From Blautia sp. (GTDB lineage Bacteria > Bacillota > Clostridia > Lachnospirales > Lachnospiraceae), in NCBI GenBank assembly GCA_022769545.1, contig JALEJS010000024.1, forward strand, positions 186,001 through 250,000: DNA of 64,000 bases, in the 5' to 3' direction. A program made the position numbers and the translations under genes. The notes beneath the pieces were generated by a model. It did no database searches, was not told the origin of the DNA, and saw nothing but the letters and a program-made list of their open reading frames with translations. Every line of letters starts with the position of its first letter. Positions within the stretch are counted from its first letter, which is position 1. Below are positions 1 through 7,645 of this stretch, piece by piece.

Positions 1-294
1 CCGCATCATTGCATGATGGGTGCCGGTAAGCTGCTCAGATACGTCCAGAACCACTTCCTGAGAATCTCCCTCTTCATTCACAAGGTTTCCGTCCCCGTCA
101 ATAAAGTAATCCTCTGCCCCCTCATCCTGGGATGCCATCACTTCCGGATCCACCTCAAGAGACTCTGCTTCCTCACCGGTTTCCGCAGTCTGTGCAGCGA
201 TATCCTCTTTCTCATTCCGGGCAGTTCCGCATCCGGTCGCAAGGACTACTGCCAGAGCAAACACACAGGCAATACCTGTCCATTTATATTTCAT
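1..294 (-). CDS. Peptidyl-prolyl isomerase-like lipoprotein (N-terminal part)
   Basis: The gene runs off the left edge; 98 codons are visible. The start is an ATG preceded by GGAGG. The N-terminus is a lipoprotein signal peptide (basic start, hydrophobic stretch, lipobox LATGC), so the protein should be tethered to the outer face of the membrane. A long acidic linker follows, and the last visible residues, LTGTHHAMM, resemble the beginning of a cyclophilin-type peptidyl-prolyl isomerase domain (usually TGTHHAEI). A folding role for secreted proteins is therefore inferred from a short stretch only. It lies 23 bp downstream of trpS on the same strand, so the two are probably co-transcribed. Confidence 0.6.
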   Translation of the reverse strand, partial: MKYKWTGIACVFALAVVLATGCGTARNEKEDIAAQTAETGEEAESLEVDPEVMASQDEGAEDYFIDGDGNLVNEEGDSQEVVLDVSEQLTGTHHAMMR

Positions 295-317
295 ATTTTT
301 CCTCCATTTTTCAAGAA

Positions 318-1322
318 TTAGCGGATCCGGTCCGGGAACCCGGCCTTGCGCTGTACTTTGCGAAGCGTCTTCGTTGCATAATAATTTGCTTTTTCCGCAT
401 TCTCCTTTATCACAGCGTCAATATAAGCCTTGTCCTTTGAGAGCCGCTCAAATTCATCCTGGAGAGGCTTCAGTACACCAACCACGGCTTCTCCCACTGC
501 CAGCTTAAACTCTCCATATCCTTTGCCGTCAAATTCAGCCACCGTCTGATCCGGCGTATTACCGGTACATGCACTGTAAATATCGATCAGATTTTTCAGA
601 CCCGGCTGCTGATCTGTATAGCGGATGCATGCCTCGGAATCCGTTACCGCACGTTTGCATTTGCGCATAATGGTATCCGGATCATCCATAAGATAAATGC
701 TTCCGTTGGGGTTTTCATCGGATTTTGACATTTTCTTTGACGGATCCTGAAGACTCATGATCTTCGCACCCACCTTACCGATATATGCCTCCGGAACCGT
801 AAAGACATCTCCGTAAATATTGTTGAACCGCTCCGCCAGATTGCGCGTCAGTTCCAGATGCTGCATCTGATCCACGCCAACCGGAACCACATCTGCCTGA
901 TACAGAAGAATATCCGCCGCCATCAGCACCGGATAGGTAAACAGACCGGCATTGATGTTGTCTGCATGCTTCGCAGATTTGTCTTTGAACTGTGTCATGC
1001 GGTTCAGCTCTCCCATGTAGGTAAAGCAGTTCAGAATCCATGCCAGCTCTGCATGGCCGGATACATGGGACTGATAATAAATGCAGTTCTTCTTCGGATC
1101 CAGACCTGCTGCAATATAAAGAGTCAGCAGATTTCTTGCACGCTTACGCAGTGTGGCAGGATCCTGACGTACGGTGATGGAATGCATATCCACCACACTG
1201 TAAAAACATTCATACTCATCACTTAATGTTACCCAGTTTTTCAAAGCACCCAGATAATTCCCCAGAGTCAGGTTTCCGGTTGCCTGCATTCCGCTGAATA
1301 AGACTTTCTTTCCATCTATCAT
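318..1322 (-). CDS. trpS: Tryptophanyl-tRNA synthetase
   Basis: Class I aminoacyl-tRNA synthetase that charges tRNA-Trp in the cytoplasm. The ATP-binding HIGH-like motif is TGNLTLGNYLG near residue 15 and the KMSKS loop is KKMSKSDEN near residue 200; about 334 residues is normal for bacterial TrpS. An ATG twelve codons further upstream is also in frame, but the chosen ATG has GGAGG eight bases ahead and starts at the conserved N-terminus, so it is preferred. A sigma-A-type promoter sits about 60 bp upstream, which leaves too little leader for a T-box. Confidence 0.95.
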   Translation of the reverse strand: MIDGKKVLFSGMQATGNLTLGNYLGALKNWVTLSDEYECFYSVVDMHSITVRQDPATLRKRARNLLTLYIAAGLDPKKNCIYYQSHVSGHAELAWILNCFTYMGELNRMTQFKDKSAKHADNINAGLFTYPVLMAADILLYQADVVPVGVDQMQHLELTRNLAERFNNIYGDVFTVPEAYIGKVGAKIMSLQDPSKKMSKSDENPNGSIYLMDDPDTIMRKCKRAVTDSEACIRYTDQQPGLKNLIDIYSACTGNTPDQTVAEFDGKGYGEFKLAVGEAVVGVLKPLQDEFERLSKDKAYIDAVIKENAEKANYYATKTLRKVQRKAGFPDRIR

Positions 1323-1383
1323 GATTAAATCCTCCAATCTCAAATCCCGATCAAACATTCCTTTTGCATCAGAGACTGTCCTC

Positions 1384-1412
1384 AGTTTACCACTGTGTTT
1401 TTATAAAGTCAA
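1384..1412 (-). promoter_or_regulatory. trpS promoter
   Basis: On the minus strand TTGACT is followed by a 17-bp spacer and TAAACT, a good sigma-A match. The predicted transcript start lies roughly 55 nt before the trpS start codon. It diverges from the luxS promoter. Confidence 0.7.
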
Positions 1413-1463
1413 TTCCAGAATTACAGCCGCCAGGTACATTCCTTTCTATTCCACAGGACTGTC

Positions 1464-1492
1464 TTGCGCAGTCTTCCGAACTCTGCTAGAAT
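1464..1492 (+). promoter_or_regulatory. luxS promoter
   Basis: TTGCGC, a 17-bp spacer and TAGAAT on the plus strand, about 70 bp before the luxS start codon. Together with the trpS promoter it accounts for the gene-free stretch 1323-1565. Confidence 0.65.
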
Positions 1493-1565
1493 AAAAACAC
1501 GGCAGATCGTTTCTGTAAGAATACGAATCAGCTGCATACCATATTTCAGAAAGCGAGTGAACACC

Positions 1566-2045
1566 ATGAAAAAAATAACCAGTTTCACCATAGACCATTT
1601 AAAGCTCCAGCCAGGCATCTATGTCTCCCGCAAAGATCCGGTGGGAGATCAGATTGTAACGACTTTTGACATCCGGATGACCTCCCCCAATGAGGAACCG
1701 GTCATGAACACTGCAGAACTGCATACCATTGAACACCTTGCTGCCACATACCTTCGCAATCATAAGGAATTCGGCCCGAAAATGCTCTACTGGGGGCCCA
1801 TGGGATGCCGTACCGGAAATTATCTTCTGCTAATCGGCGATTACGAGTCAAGGGATATCCTGCCGTTAATGATTGAAACCTTCGAGTTTATCCGGGATTT
1901 CGAAGGCGAGATTCCGGGGGCATCCGCAAAAGACTGTGGAAATTATCTGGATATGAATCCCGGCATGGCAAAGTATCTTGCCGCAAGATACCTGGATCAG
2001 GTTCTGTATCACATTACGCCGGATCGACTGACCTATCCGGAATAA
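1566..2045 (+). CDS. luxS: S-ribosylhomocysteine lyase
   Basis: LuxS cleaves S-ribosylhomocysteine to homocysteine and DPD, the precursor of autoinducer-2, in the activated methyl cycle. The 159-residue length is typical. The metal site is visible as HTIEH (His53, Glu56, His57) plus Cys124 in KDCGNY; the catalytic cysteine is Cys81 in MGCRTG. An upstream extension of the reading frame is possible but lacks LuxS similarity, and MKKITSF is the usual start. The ribosome site is weak. It is monocistronic, with its own promoter and a strong terminator shared with the convergent gene downstream. Confidence 0.96.
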   Translation: MKKITSFTIDHLKLQPGIYVSRKDPVGDQIVTTFDIRMTSPNEEPVMNTAELHTIEHLAATYLRNHKEFGPKMLYWGPMGCRTGNYLLLIGDYESRDILPLMIETFEFIRDFEGEIPGASAKDCGNYLDMNPGMAKYLAARYLDQVLYHITPDRLTYPE

Positions 2046-2080
2046 ATGCACATGACAGCGCTGTAAAATATTGAAAAAAG

Positions 2081-2112
2081 AAAGTGGACCGGCATCTGTA
2101 CCGATCCACTTT
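2081..2112. terminator. Bidirectional terminator between luxS and the SH3 lipoprotein gene
   Basis: A 12-bp stem (AAAGTGGACCGG paired with CCGATCCACTTT, one wobble) closes an eight-base loop. It has T-rich tails on both strands, so it can end luxS and the convergent hydA-hydG-SH3 transcript. Confidence 0.85.
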
Positions 2113-2122
2113 TCCTTTCTAT

Positions 2123-2545
2123 TTACTGTGCTGCTGTGACATAATCTCCACTGACATATCCTGTCTGACCGTTATAGTCCACACGGATCCATCCATTCTC
2201 ACAGACTCCTGTGCTGTGAAGTGCAGTTCCTGCTGCAACACCACTGAGAATCTCTGCATCCTGACTGCAGTCAGATCTTACGTTTACATCCGACGTCGTC
2301 GTATAATTGCCTTCTTTTACCTCTACATTTACCCCGCTGGGCGTCTGTTCTGTAACAACAGCAGGTGTCGGAGTAGCCACCACTTCCGGTGTCGGGGTCG
2401 CAACAACTTCTGGTGTCGGGGTGGGAATCGGAGTGGGGGTCGCTTCGATCACGGTAACGATTGCATCCGCACCCTCTTCAAAACCGCATCCCGGAAAGCA
2501 TATCGTCATTCCGAGGAGCAGAAAAAATATACCGGCTTTTTTCAT
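2123..2545 (-). CDS. SH3-domain lipoprotein with TP-rich linker
   Basis: A 140-residue exported protein. The start is an ATG seven bases behind GGAGG. The signal peptide ends in a lipobox (FPGCG), so it should be lipid-anchored. A low-complexity linker of PTP and EVVATPTP repeats (about residues 30-60) leads to a C-terminal bacterial SH3 domain (SDVNVRSDCSQDAEIL ... GYVSGDYV), a fold that usually binds peptidoglycan or targets proteins to the wall. No catalytic domain is present. It lies 87 bp behind hydG on the same strand and could be the last gene of that transcript, although a functional link is not apparent. Confidence 0.75.
   Translation of the reverse strand: MKKAGIFFLLLGMTICFPGCGFEEGADAIVTVIEATPTPIPTPTPEVVATPTPEVVATPTPAVVTEQTPSGVNVEVKEGNYTTTSDVNVRSDCSQDAEILSGVAAGTALHSTGVCENGWIRVDYNGQTGYVSGDYVTAAQ
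2363..2452. repeat. Short in-gene tandem repeat (linker minisatellite)
   Basis: Two nearly identical 24-bp units flanked by shorter partial units encode EVVATPTP and PTPIPTPTP in the SH3 lipoprotein. Such in-frame repeats can change linker length between strains. Confidence 0.6.
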
Positions 2546-2632
2546 AATATATCCTCCTTTATCCTCAAATATACATGATTCCTGCAAAATATGCAAGCCC
2601 CTTCACCGGATTGATTCGGAAAGTCTGTCCCA

Positions 2633-4051
2633 TCAGAATCGGAAATCACGTTTTCCGCTCTCAATTTCTTTCAGATTTCGTTCGCAGATTTCCCTTGTTT
2701 TGTCTCTCTCAATGTTTTTCAGTTCCCGTTCGATCAGAGCAAGACCCTTCTTCTTTGTATCCTCTGAAGCATAATCCTCCAGGTATTCCTTCAGCGTCAT
2801 CAGCGCATTTGGATGACAGCAGTTTGCGATCTGTCCCGATTTTACAAGAGACATAAAGCGGTCACCGGTTCTGCCCTCACGGTAGCAGGCTGTACAGAAA
2901 CTCGGAATATATCCCAGTTCCAGAAGCCAGTTCACAACTTCATCGAGACTTCTGGTATCACTCACATCAAACTGTGCCGAATTTTCTTCCGGAGATTCCT
3001 TTTCCACATATCCTCCGACCGAAGTTCTGGAACCGCCGCTGATCTGTGAGATACCAAGATCCAGCACCTTTTTCCGGCAGCTTACAGACTCTCTGGTGGA
3101 GATGATCATACCGGTATAAGGAACTGCAATACGGATAACCGCAATGATTTTCTGAAAAATCTCATCCGGAACCGCATTTGTAAAGTCTGCCGTATCAATA
3201 TCATCTGCCGGACAGATCCGCGGAACGCTGATGGTATGCGGTCCAACACCGAAACGGGCCTCCAGATGCTCTGCATGCATGAGAATACCGACAAAATCAT
3301 AGCGATACGTTTCCAGTCCAAACAGAACGCCGCATCCGACATCGTCTATCCCCGCTTCCATCGCACGGTCCATCGCCTCTGTGTGGTATGCATAATCACT
3401 CTTCGGTCCTGTGGGATGAAGAGCCTCATAGCTTTCTTTGTTGTAGGTTTCCTGGAACAGAATATAGGTTCCGATGCCGGCCTCCTTCAGTTTCCGGTAG
3501 TTCTCCACCGTTGTGGCAGCAATATTTACATTGACTCTGCGGATCGCACCGTTTTTGTGTTTGATGCTGTAGATGGTCTTAATGCTTTCCAGCACATATT
3601 CAATGGGATTGTTTTTGGGGTCTTCGCCGGTTTCCAGTGCCAGCCGCTTGTGACCCATATCCTGAAGTGCAATCACTTCCTGGCGGATCTCATCCTGTGT
3701 GAGCTTTTTTCTGCGGATATGTTTGTTTTTGGCATGATAAGGGCAGTATACGCATCCGTTGATACAGTAATTGGAGAGATAAAGAGGAGCAAACATTACA
3801 ATTCGGTTTCCGTAAAATTTCTGTTTGATTTCTCTGGCCACCTGATACATCTCTTCAATGAGTTCCGGATCATTGCACTCCAGAAGCAGCGCCGCTTCTC
3901 TGTGAGTAAGTCCTTTACAGTCCCGGGCACGCTGAATCAGCGAGCGGACCAACTCCTTGTTGTCTTTGTTCTTTGCCGCATAGGCAAGTGTATCCAGAAT
4001 CTCCTGATGGTCTATAAATTCCGTTGCTTTTGGTGAATGTACATCATACAT
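2633..4051 (-). CDS. hydG: [FeFe]-hydrogenase H-cluster maturase (radical SAM tyrosine lyase)
   Basis: HydG cleaves tyrosine to make the CO and CN ligands of the [FeFe]-hydrogenase active site. The radical-SAM cluster motif is CINGCVYC (CX3CX2C, near residue 95). The C-terminal motif CTAC followed 22 residues later by Cys (CX2CX22C) binds the auxiliary cluster and separates HydG from the related thiamine enzyme ThiH. The 472-residue length is standard. It starts seven bases behind GGGAG and only 24 bp after the hydantoinase gene, so the two are likely co-transcribed. hydE, hydF and the hydrogenase itself are not in the window. Confidence 0.93.
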   Translation of the reverse strand: MYDVHSPKATEFIDHQEILDTLAYAAKNKDNKELVRSLIQRARDCKGLTHREAALLLECNDPELIEEMYQVAREIKQKFYGNRIVMFAPLYLSNYCINGCVYCPYHAKNKHIRRKKLTQDEIRQEVIALQDMGHKRLALETGEDPKNNPIEYVLESIKTIYSIKHKNGAIRRVNVNIAATTVENYRKLKEAGIGTYILFQETYNKESYEALHPTGPKSDYAYHTEAMDRAMEAGIDDVGCGVLFGLETYRYDFVGILMHAEHLEARFGVGPHTISVPRICPADDIDTADFTNAVPDEIFQKIIAVIRIAVPYTGMIISTRESVSCRKKVLDLGISQISGGSRTSVGGYVEKESPEENSAQFDVSDTRSLDEVVNWLLELGYIPSFCTACYREGRTGDRFMSLVKSGQIANCCHPNALMTLKEYLEDYASEDTKKKGLALIERELKNIERDKTREICERNLKEIESGKRDFRF

Positions 4052-4075
4052 GGCATTTCTCCCTTTCTCTTTCCT

Positions 4076-5452
4076 CTATAGCAGTTCGTTTTTTCCCCGC
4101 TTGATATATTTTCCGCTCTTTTCCTTCAGAATCCGGTCATTCTCCACAACAAGATTCCCCCGCAGAAAGACCTTGTCTATTCCGCCGTGAAGGGCAAATC
4201 CCTCAAAAGGATTGTTATCGGTACGATAAGCATGCGTCTTCGCGGATATTACCGATTCTTTGTCCGGATCAAATACCACGATATCTGCATCGCTTCCCGG
4301 TGCAAGTACCCCTTTTTCAGGATACACACCGTAGAGACGCGCCGCATTCTCGGAAAGGAGCCGGCACATCTGCTCCTGTGTGATTCTTCCGGTTTTTACA
4401 CCATACGTATAAACCAGTGTTCCTCTGGTCTGCACACCCGGAAGACCGCCCGGAATCTTTGTAAAATCATCCAGTCCCATTTTCTTCTGCTCCCAGGTAA
4501 AGCTGCACTGGTCTGTGGCAATCGTCTGAATTTTATCCTCTGCAAGGGCATTCCACAGACAGTCCTGATCTTGCTTTTTCCGTATGGGAGGAGCACATAC
4601 AAACTTTGCTCCTTCAAAATCCGGTCTGGAATAAACACTGTCATCCAGAAGAAGATACTGCGGACAGGTTTCCGCATATACCGTCTGCCCCTCTGCGCGG
4701 GCATTCTCGATCTCCCGGAACGCTTTCTGATTTGTCAGGTGAACTACCATCACCGGTGCCTCCGCCTCCTGTGCAATCACCAGAAGACGGTGAACCGCTT
4801 CTGCCTCCATCGTATCGGGACGTACCAGCGGATGATTCTCCGGACCGGTTCTTCCTGCATCCTTTGCCTCCTGAATCAGCGCGTCAATCACTCCCGCATT
4901 CTCGCAGTGCACCCCTGCAAAACATCCCATCTGCCTGAGCTTTTTGATGATCTTATAAAGGTCTTTATCATCCACACTCATGGCCGGATATGTCATGTAC
5001 AGTTTAAAGCTTGTGATTCCTTCATCGATCATGTCCTGAATTTCCTGCTCCGTCTGATCGTTCCATTCCACAATGGACATATGAAAGGAATAATCACAGG
5101 AGCATTTTCCGTCAGCCTTGGCATGCCATTTTTCCAGACCCTCTTTCAGAGTATGTCCTCCTTTATCCTGAGAAGCAAAATCCACGACAAAGGTTGTACC
5201 GCCAAGGAGCGCCGCCTTTGTTCCGGATTCAAAATCATCGGCCGTGACAGTCCCCGCAACCTCAAGATCAAAATGCGTATGACCGTCAATAAAACCCGGA
5301 AACAGCAGCTTTCCGGACACATCCAGTTCCGTTGCATCTTCGCTGATAATACCGGGTTCCACACGGACGATTTTTTCATCTTCTATCAGAACGTCGGCAA
5401 TCCGGGATTCCTTTCCTGAAACCACGGTACCATTTTTTAATAAGTATTTCAT
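4076..5452 (-). CDS. hydA: D-hydantoinase/dihydropyrimidinase-family amidohydrolase
   Basis: A 458-residue cyclic amidase of the amidohydrolase superfamily. Metal ligands are visible in DGHTHFD (near residue 60), in the carbamylated-lysine motif SFKLYMTY (near 150), in HCEN and VHLT, and in ATDQCSF. The chosen ATG follows a GGGGGA ribosome site; an ATG six codons upstream is less likely. Enzymes of this family open five- and six-membered cyclic ureides. In purine-degradation clusters this gene (also called hyuA) is proposed to open a reduced purine or hydantoin-like ring. It heads the transcript with hydG and faces the PAS-domain regulator gene. Confidence 0.88.
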   Translation of the reverse strand: MKYLLKNGTVVSGKESRIADVLIEDEKIVRVEPGIISEDATELDVSGKLLFPGFIDGHTHFDLEVAGTVTADDFESGTKAALLGGTTFVVDFASQDKGGHTLKEGLEKWHAKADGKCSCDYSFHMSIVEWNDQTEQEIQDMIDEGITSFKLYMTYPAMSVDDKDLYKIIKKLRQMGCFAGVHCENAGVIDALIQEAKDAGRTGPENHPLVRPDTMEAEAVHRLLVIAQEAEAPVMVVHLTNQKAFREIENARAEGQTVYAETCPQYLLLDDSVYSRPDFEGAKFVCAPPIRKKQDQDCLWNALAEDKIQTIATDQCSFTWEQKKMGLDDFTKIPGGLPGVQTRGTLVYTYGVKTGRITQEQMCRLLSENAARLYGVYPEKGVLAPGSDADIVVFDPDKESVISAKTHAYRTDNNPFEGFALHGGIDKVFLRGNLVVENDRILKEKSGKYIKRGKNELL

Positions 5453-5504
5453 GTCATTCCCCCAATACATTTGATCTGCTCTGTAAACAGTTCCATTTCC
5501 ATTT

Positions 5505-5533
5505 ATTATATCATATTCACTATATACATCCTA
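5505..5533 (-). promoter_or_regulatory. Putative hydA-hydG promoter
   Basis: An extended -10 (TGATATAAT) is clear on the minus strand, but the -35 position reads TAGGAT, which is poor. That pattern is typical of activator-dependent promoters. About 24-25 bp upstream of the -35 is AGAAAAAGATTTTTT, a degenerate resemblance to the box shared by the dpaL, ygeY and ssnA promoters. Confidence 0.45.
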
Positions 5534-5570
5534 TCTTTTTTTGAAAAAATCTTTTTCTATGACATTTTTT

Positions 5571-5580
5571 GTGATATACT
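5571..5580 (+). promoter_or_regulatory. Putative promoter of the PAS-domain regulator gene
   Basis: Extended -10 element GTGATATACT, 40 bp before the start codon, with no good -35. It diverges from the hydA promoter, so one regulator could bind between them. Confidence 0.35.
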
Positions 5581-5620
5581 TTTTTTTAGATAATCAGACA
5601 ATTTTTCAGGAGGGATTTGT

Positions 5621-6256
5621 ATGGGAAGACTTGATATACTCAAACAGCTTGCACAGGATATTACCGCATTATTCGGTTCTGATTGTGAAGTTGTCATCCA
5701 TGATCTGAAGACACAGGAGCCAGAGCATTCCATCGTCTACATTCTGAACGGACATGTCACAAACCGGAGCGTCGGTGACGGCCCGTCCGATGCCGTATTT
5801 GATGTAATCCGTAAAAAAAATAAATCGATCGCAGAATTGAAAGATCATTCCGGCTATCTGATGAAAAGTGCCGACGGCAAGATTTTAAAATGCAGCACCT
5901 CTTATATCCGGGACGACGACGGCAGCCTGCATTACGTATTTGCAATCAATTATGACATCACGAAGCTCACACTGGTGGAAAGTGCACTGCACACCTTATG
6001 CACACCCACAAACCATGATAAAAAGCCCCGGGAAATCACGCACAACGTAAACGACCTTCTGCAGCAGCTGATCGAGGAATCTGTGGAGCTGGTGGGAAAA
6101 CCGGTCGCGCTCATGAACAAGGAAGACAAAGTAAAGGCTATTCAGTTTCTGAACGATTCCGGTGCATTTCTGATTACCCGATCCGGTGATAAGGTCGCCA
6201 GTTATTTCGGAATATCCAAATATACTCTTTACAGCTATATTGATGTCAATAAATGA
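5621..6256 (+). CDS. YheO-like PAS/helix-turn-helix transcriptional regulator
   Basis: A 211-residue protein with a YheO-like PAS domain at about residues 10-120 (GSDCEVVIHDL ... HYVFAINYDITKL) and a C-terminal helix-turn-helix of the kind paired with it (SGAFLITRSGDKVASYFGIS, ending in YTLYSYID). YheO-type proteins are DNA-binding regulators whose PAS domain probably senses a small ligand. The start is an ATG behind AGGAGG. It is the only transcription factor in the purine island and is transcribed divergently from hydA, so control of the island is the natural inference. Its ligand and operator are unknown. Confidence 0.8.
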   Translation: MGRLDILKQLAQDITALFGSDCEVVIHDLKTQEPEHSIVYILNGHVTNRSVGDGPSDAVFDVIRKKNKSIAELKDHSGYLMKSADGKILKCSTSYIRDDDGSLHYVFAINYDITKLTLVESALHTLCTPTNHDKKPREITHNVNDLLQQLIEESVELVGKPVALMNKEDKVKAIQFLNDSGAFLITRSGDKVASYFGISKYTLYSYIDVNK

Positions 6257-6288
6257 GCATCCCGCCCGAGGGAATTTCCTATGTATAA

Positions 6289-6322
6289 AAAACACCTGTG
6301 AATCCGCCGTTCACAGGTGTTT
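6289..6322 (+). terminator. Terminator of the PAS-domain regulator gene
   Basis: A 13-bp perfect stem (AAACACCTGTGAA with TTCACAGGTGTTT, seven-base loop) stands 30 bp after the stop codon. T-rich sequence follows on plus and an A-run precedes it, so it may work in both directions. Confidence 0.8.
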
Positions 6323-6378
6323 ACTTATTTCTTAGGGATATAAGGAGTTCGAAGCGGACTTGTCCGCTTTGTTCTCAA

Positions 6379-7623
6379 TCAGGATAATTTATGAATAAAC
6401 AGACCGCTTCTTAATTTTGGCTCAAACCATGTGGATTTCGGCGGCATAACCGCTCCCGTATCTGCAATGCTCATCAGATCATCCAGACCGGTAGGATACA
6501 TGGCAAAGGCTACTGCCATCCCTGCGTCCACCATTTTTTCCAGTTCCTGCAGCCCGCGGATTCCTCCCACAAAGCTGATTCTGTCACTGGTTCTGGGATC
6601 TTCGATACCGAGAATCGGTGTGAGGACATTGTTCTGGAGAATAGATACATCCAGACGATCCACCGGATCCTCCTCGTCAAAAACTCCTTCCTTCACTTTT
6701 AAAAGATACCACTGATGATTCAGATACATCCCAAAGGTATGCTTTTTCGGCGGATGACAGATACCGCCCTCATACCGTTCCACCTCAAAAGCTGCTTTCA
6801 GTTTTTCCAGAAATCCTGTCTGTGTTTCCCCATTCAGATCATGCACCACACGATTATAGTCCAGGATCTTCAGCTCCTCATCCGGGAATGCAACCGCCAG
6901 AAAATAGTTGAACTCTTCGGTTCCGTCGTATCCGGGATTCGCTTCCCGCCGTTTCTGTCCGACCCGCACGGCCGAAGCAGCTCTGTGATGTCCGTCCGCA
7001 ATATAAAAATCCGGAATCTCCCCGAAGATCTTTTCCAGCTTTTCGATGATTTCCGGCCGGTCGATTACCCAGACCGTATGACAGATTCCATCCTCTGCCT
7101 GAAAATCATATTCCGGCGAATGATCTTCCATCCAGGTCTTCATGATCCGGGAAATCTCTTCACTGGTCCGGAAGGTAAGAAAAATAGGACCGGTGTTGGC
7201 ATCGCATACATCCACATGGCGAATGCGGTCCGCCTCTTTATCCGCGCGGGTCAGTTCATGCTTTTTGACATGATTGTTCAGATAATCGTCAATGGAAGCG
7301 CATCCTACAATTCCAGCCTGCGCACGTCCATTCATAATCTGCCGGTAAATATAATAGCAGGGAGTCTCTTCCTGTATACAGATCTGCTCCTCCTGAAGCT
7401 TTTTCAGATTTTCCGAAGCTTTTTCATATACCTGGTCGGAATAGATATCCACTGACGGATCCAGGTCAATTTCTGCCCTGTCCACATGCAGAAAAGACCA
7501 CGGATTCCCCTTTACCATTTCTCTTGCTTCCTGACTGCTCATGACATCATACGGCAACGCAGCCACTTTTGACGCATACTCCTTTACCGGTCTCACCGCA
7601 CGAAAGGGTTTCAGTACTGCCAT
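6379..7623 (-). CDS. DUF1015 family protein, full length
   Basis: A 414-residue cytoplasmic protein of the DUF1015 family. Visible landmarks are an N-terminal MAVLKPFRAVRP, a central GADxx-type motif IADGHHRAASA near residue 210 and a C-terminal block LDYNRVVHDLNG ... LGIEDPRTSDRI. The biochemical function is not established as far as I know; family members often sit beside amino-acid (serine) metabolism genes. Here it is the last gene behind two PLP-dependent enzymes (22 bp after the threonine synthase-like gene). A half-length paralogue lies at 11983-12483. Confidence 0.8.
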   Translation of the reverse strand: MAVLKPFRAVRPVKEYASKVAALPYDVMSSQEAREMVKGNPWSFLHVDRAEIDLDPSVDIYSDQVYEKASENLKKLQEEQICIQEETPCYYIYRQIMNGRAQAGIVGCASIDDYLNNHVKKHELTRADKEADRIRHVDVCDANTGPIFLTFRTSEEISRIMKTWMEDHSPEYDFQAEDGICHTVWVIDRPEIIEKLEKIFGEIPDFYIADGHHRAASAVRVGQKRREANPGYDGTEEFNYFLAVAFPDEELKILDYNRVVHDLNGETQTGFLEKLKAAFEVERYEGGICHPPKKHTFGMYLNHQWYLLKVKEGVFDEEDPVDRLDVSILQNNVLTPILGIEDPRTSDRISFVGGIRGLQELEKMVDAGMAVAFAMYPTGLDDLMSIADTGAVMPPKSTWFEPKLRSGLFIHKLS

Positions 7624-7645
7624 CTTGTTTCTCCTTATCTTCTTT

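Noticed and set aside
1323-1463. T-box riboswitch ahead of trpS
   Set aside because: The mapped promoter leaves only about 55 nt of leader, and no specifier loop or T-box sequence is present.
2633-4051. ThiH (2-iminoacetate synthase) instead of HydG
   Set aside because: The CX2CX22C auxiliary cluster motif at the C-terminus is specific to HydG, and no thi genes are nearby.
6352-6369. AAGCGGAC/GTCCGCTT palindrome as terminator of the DUF1015 gene
   Set aside because: Only two bases separate the arms and no T-tract follows on the minus strand; a simple palindrome is as likely.
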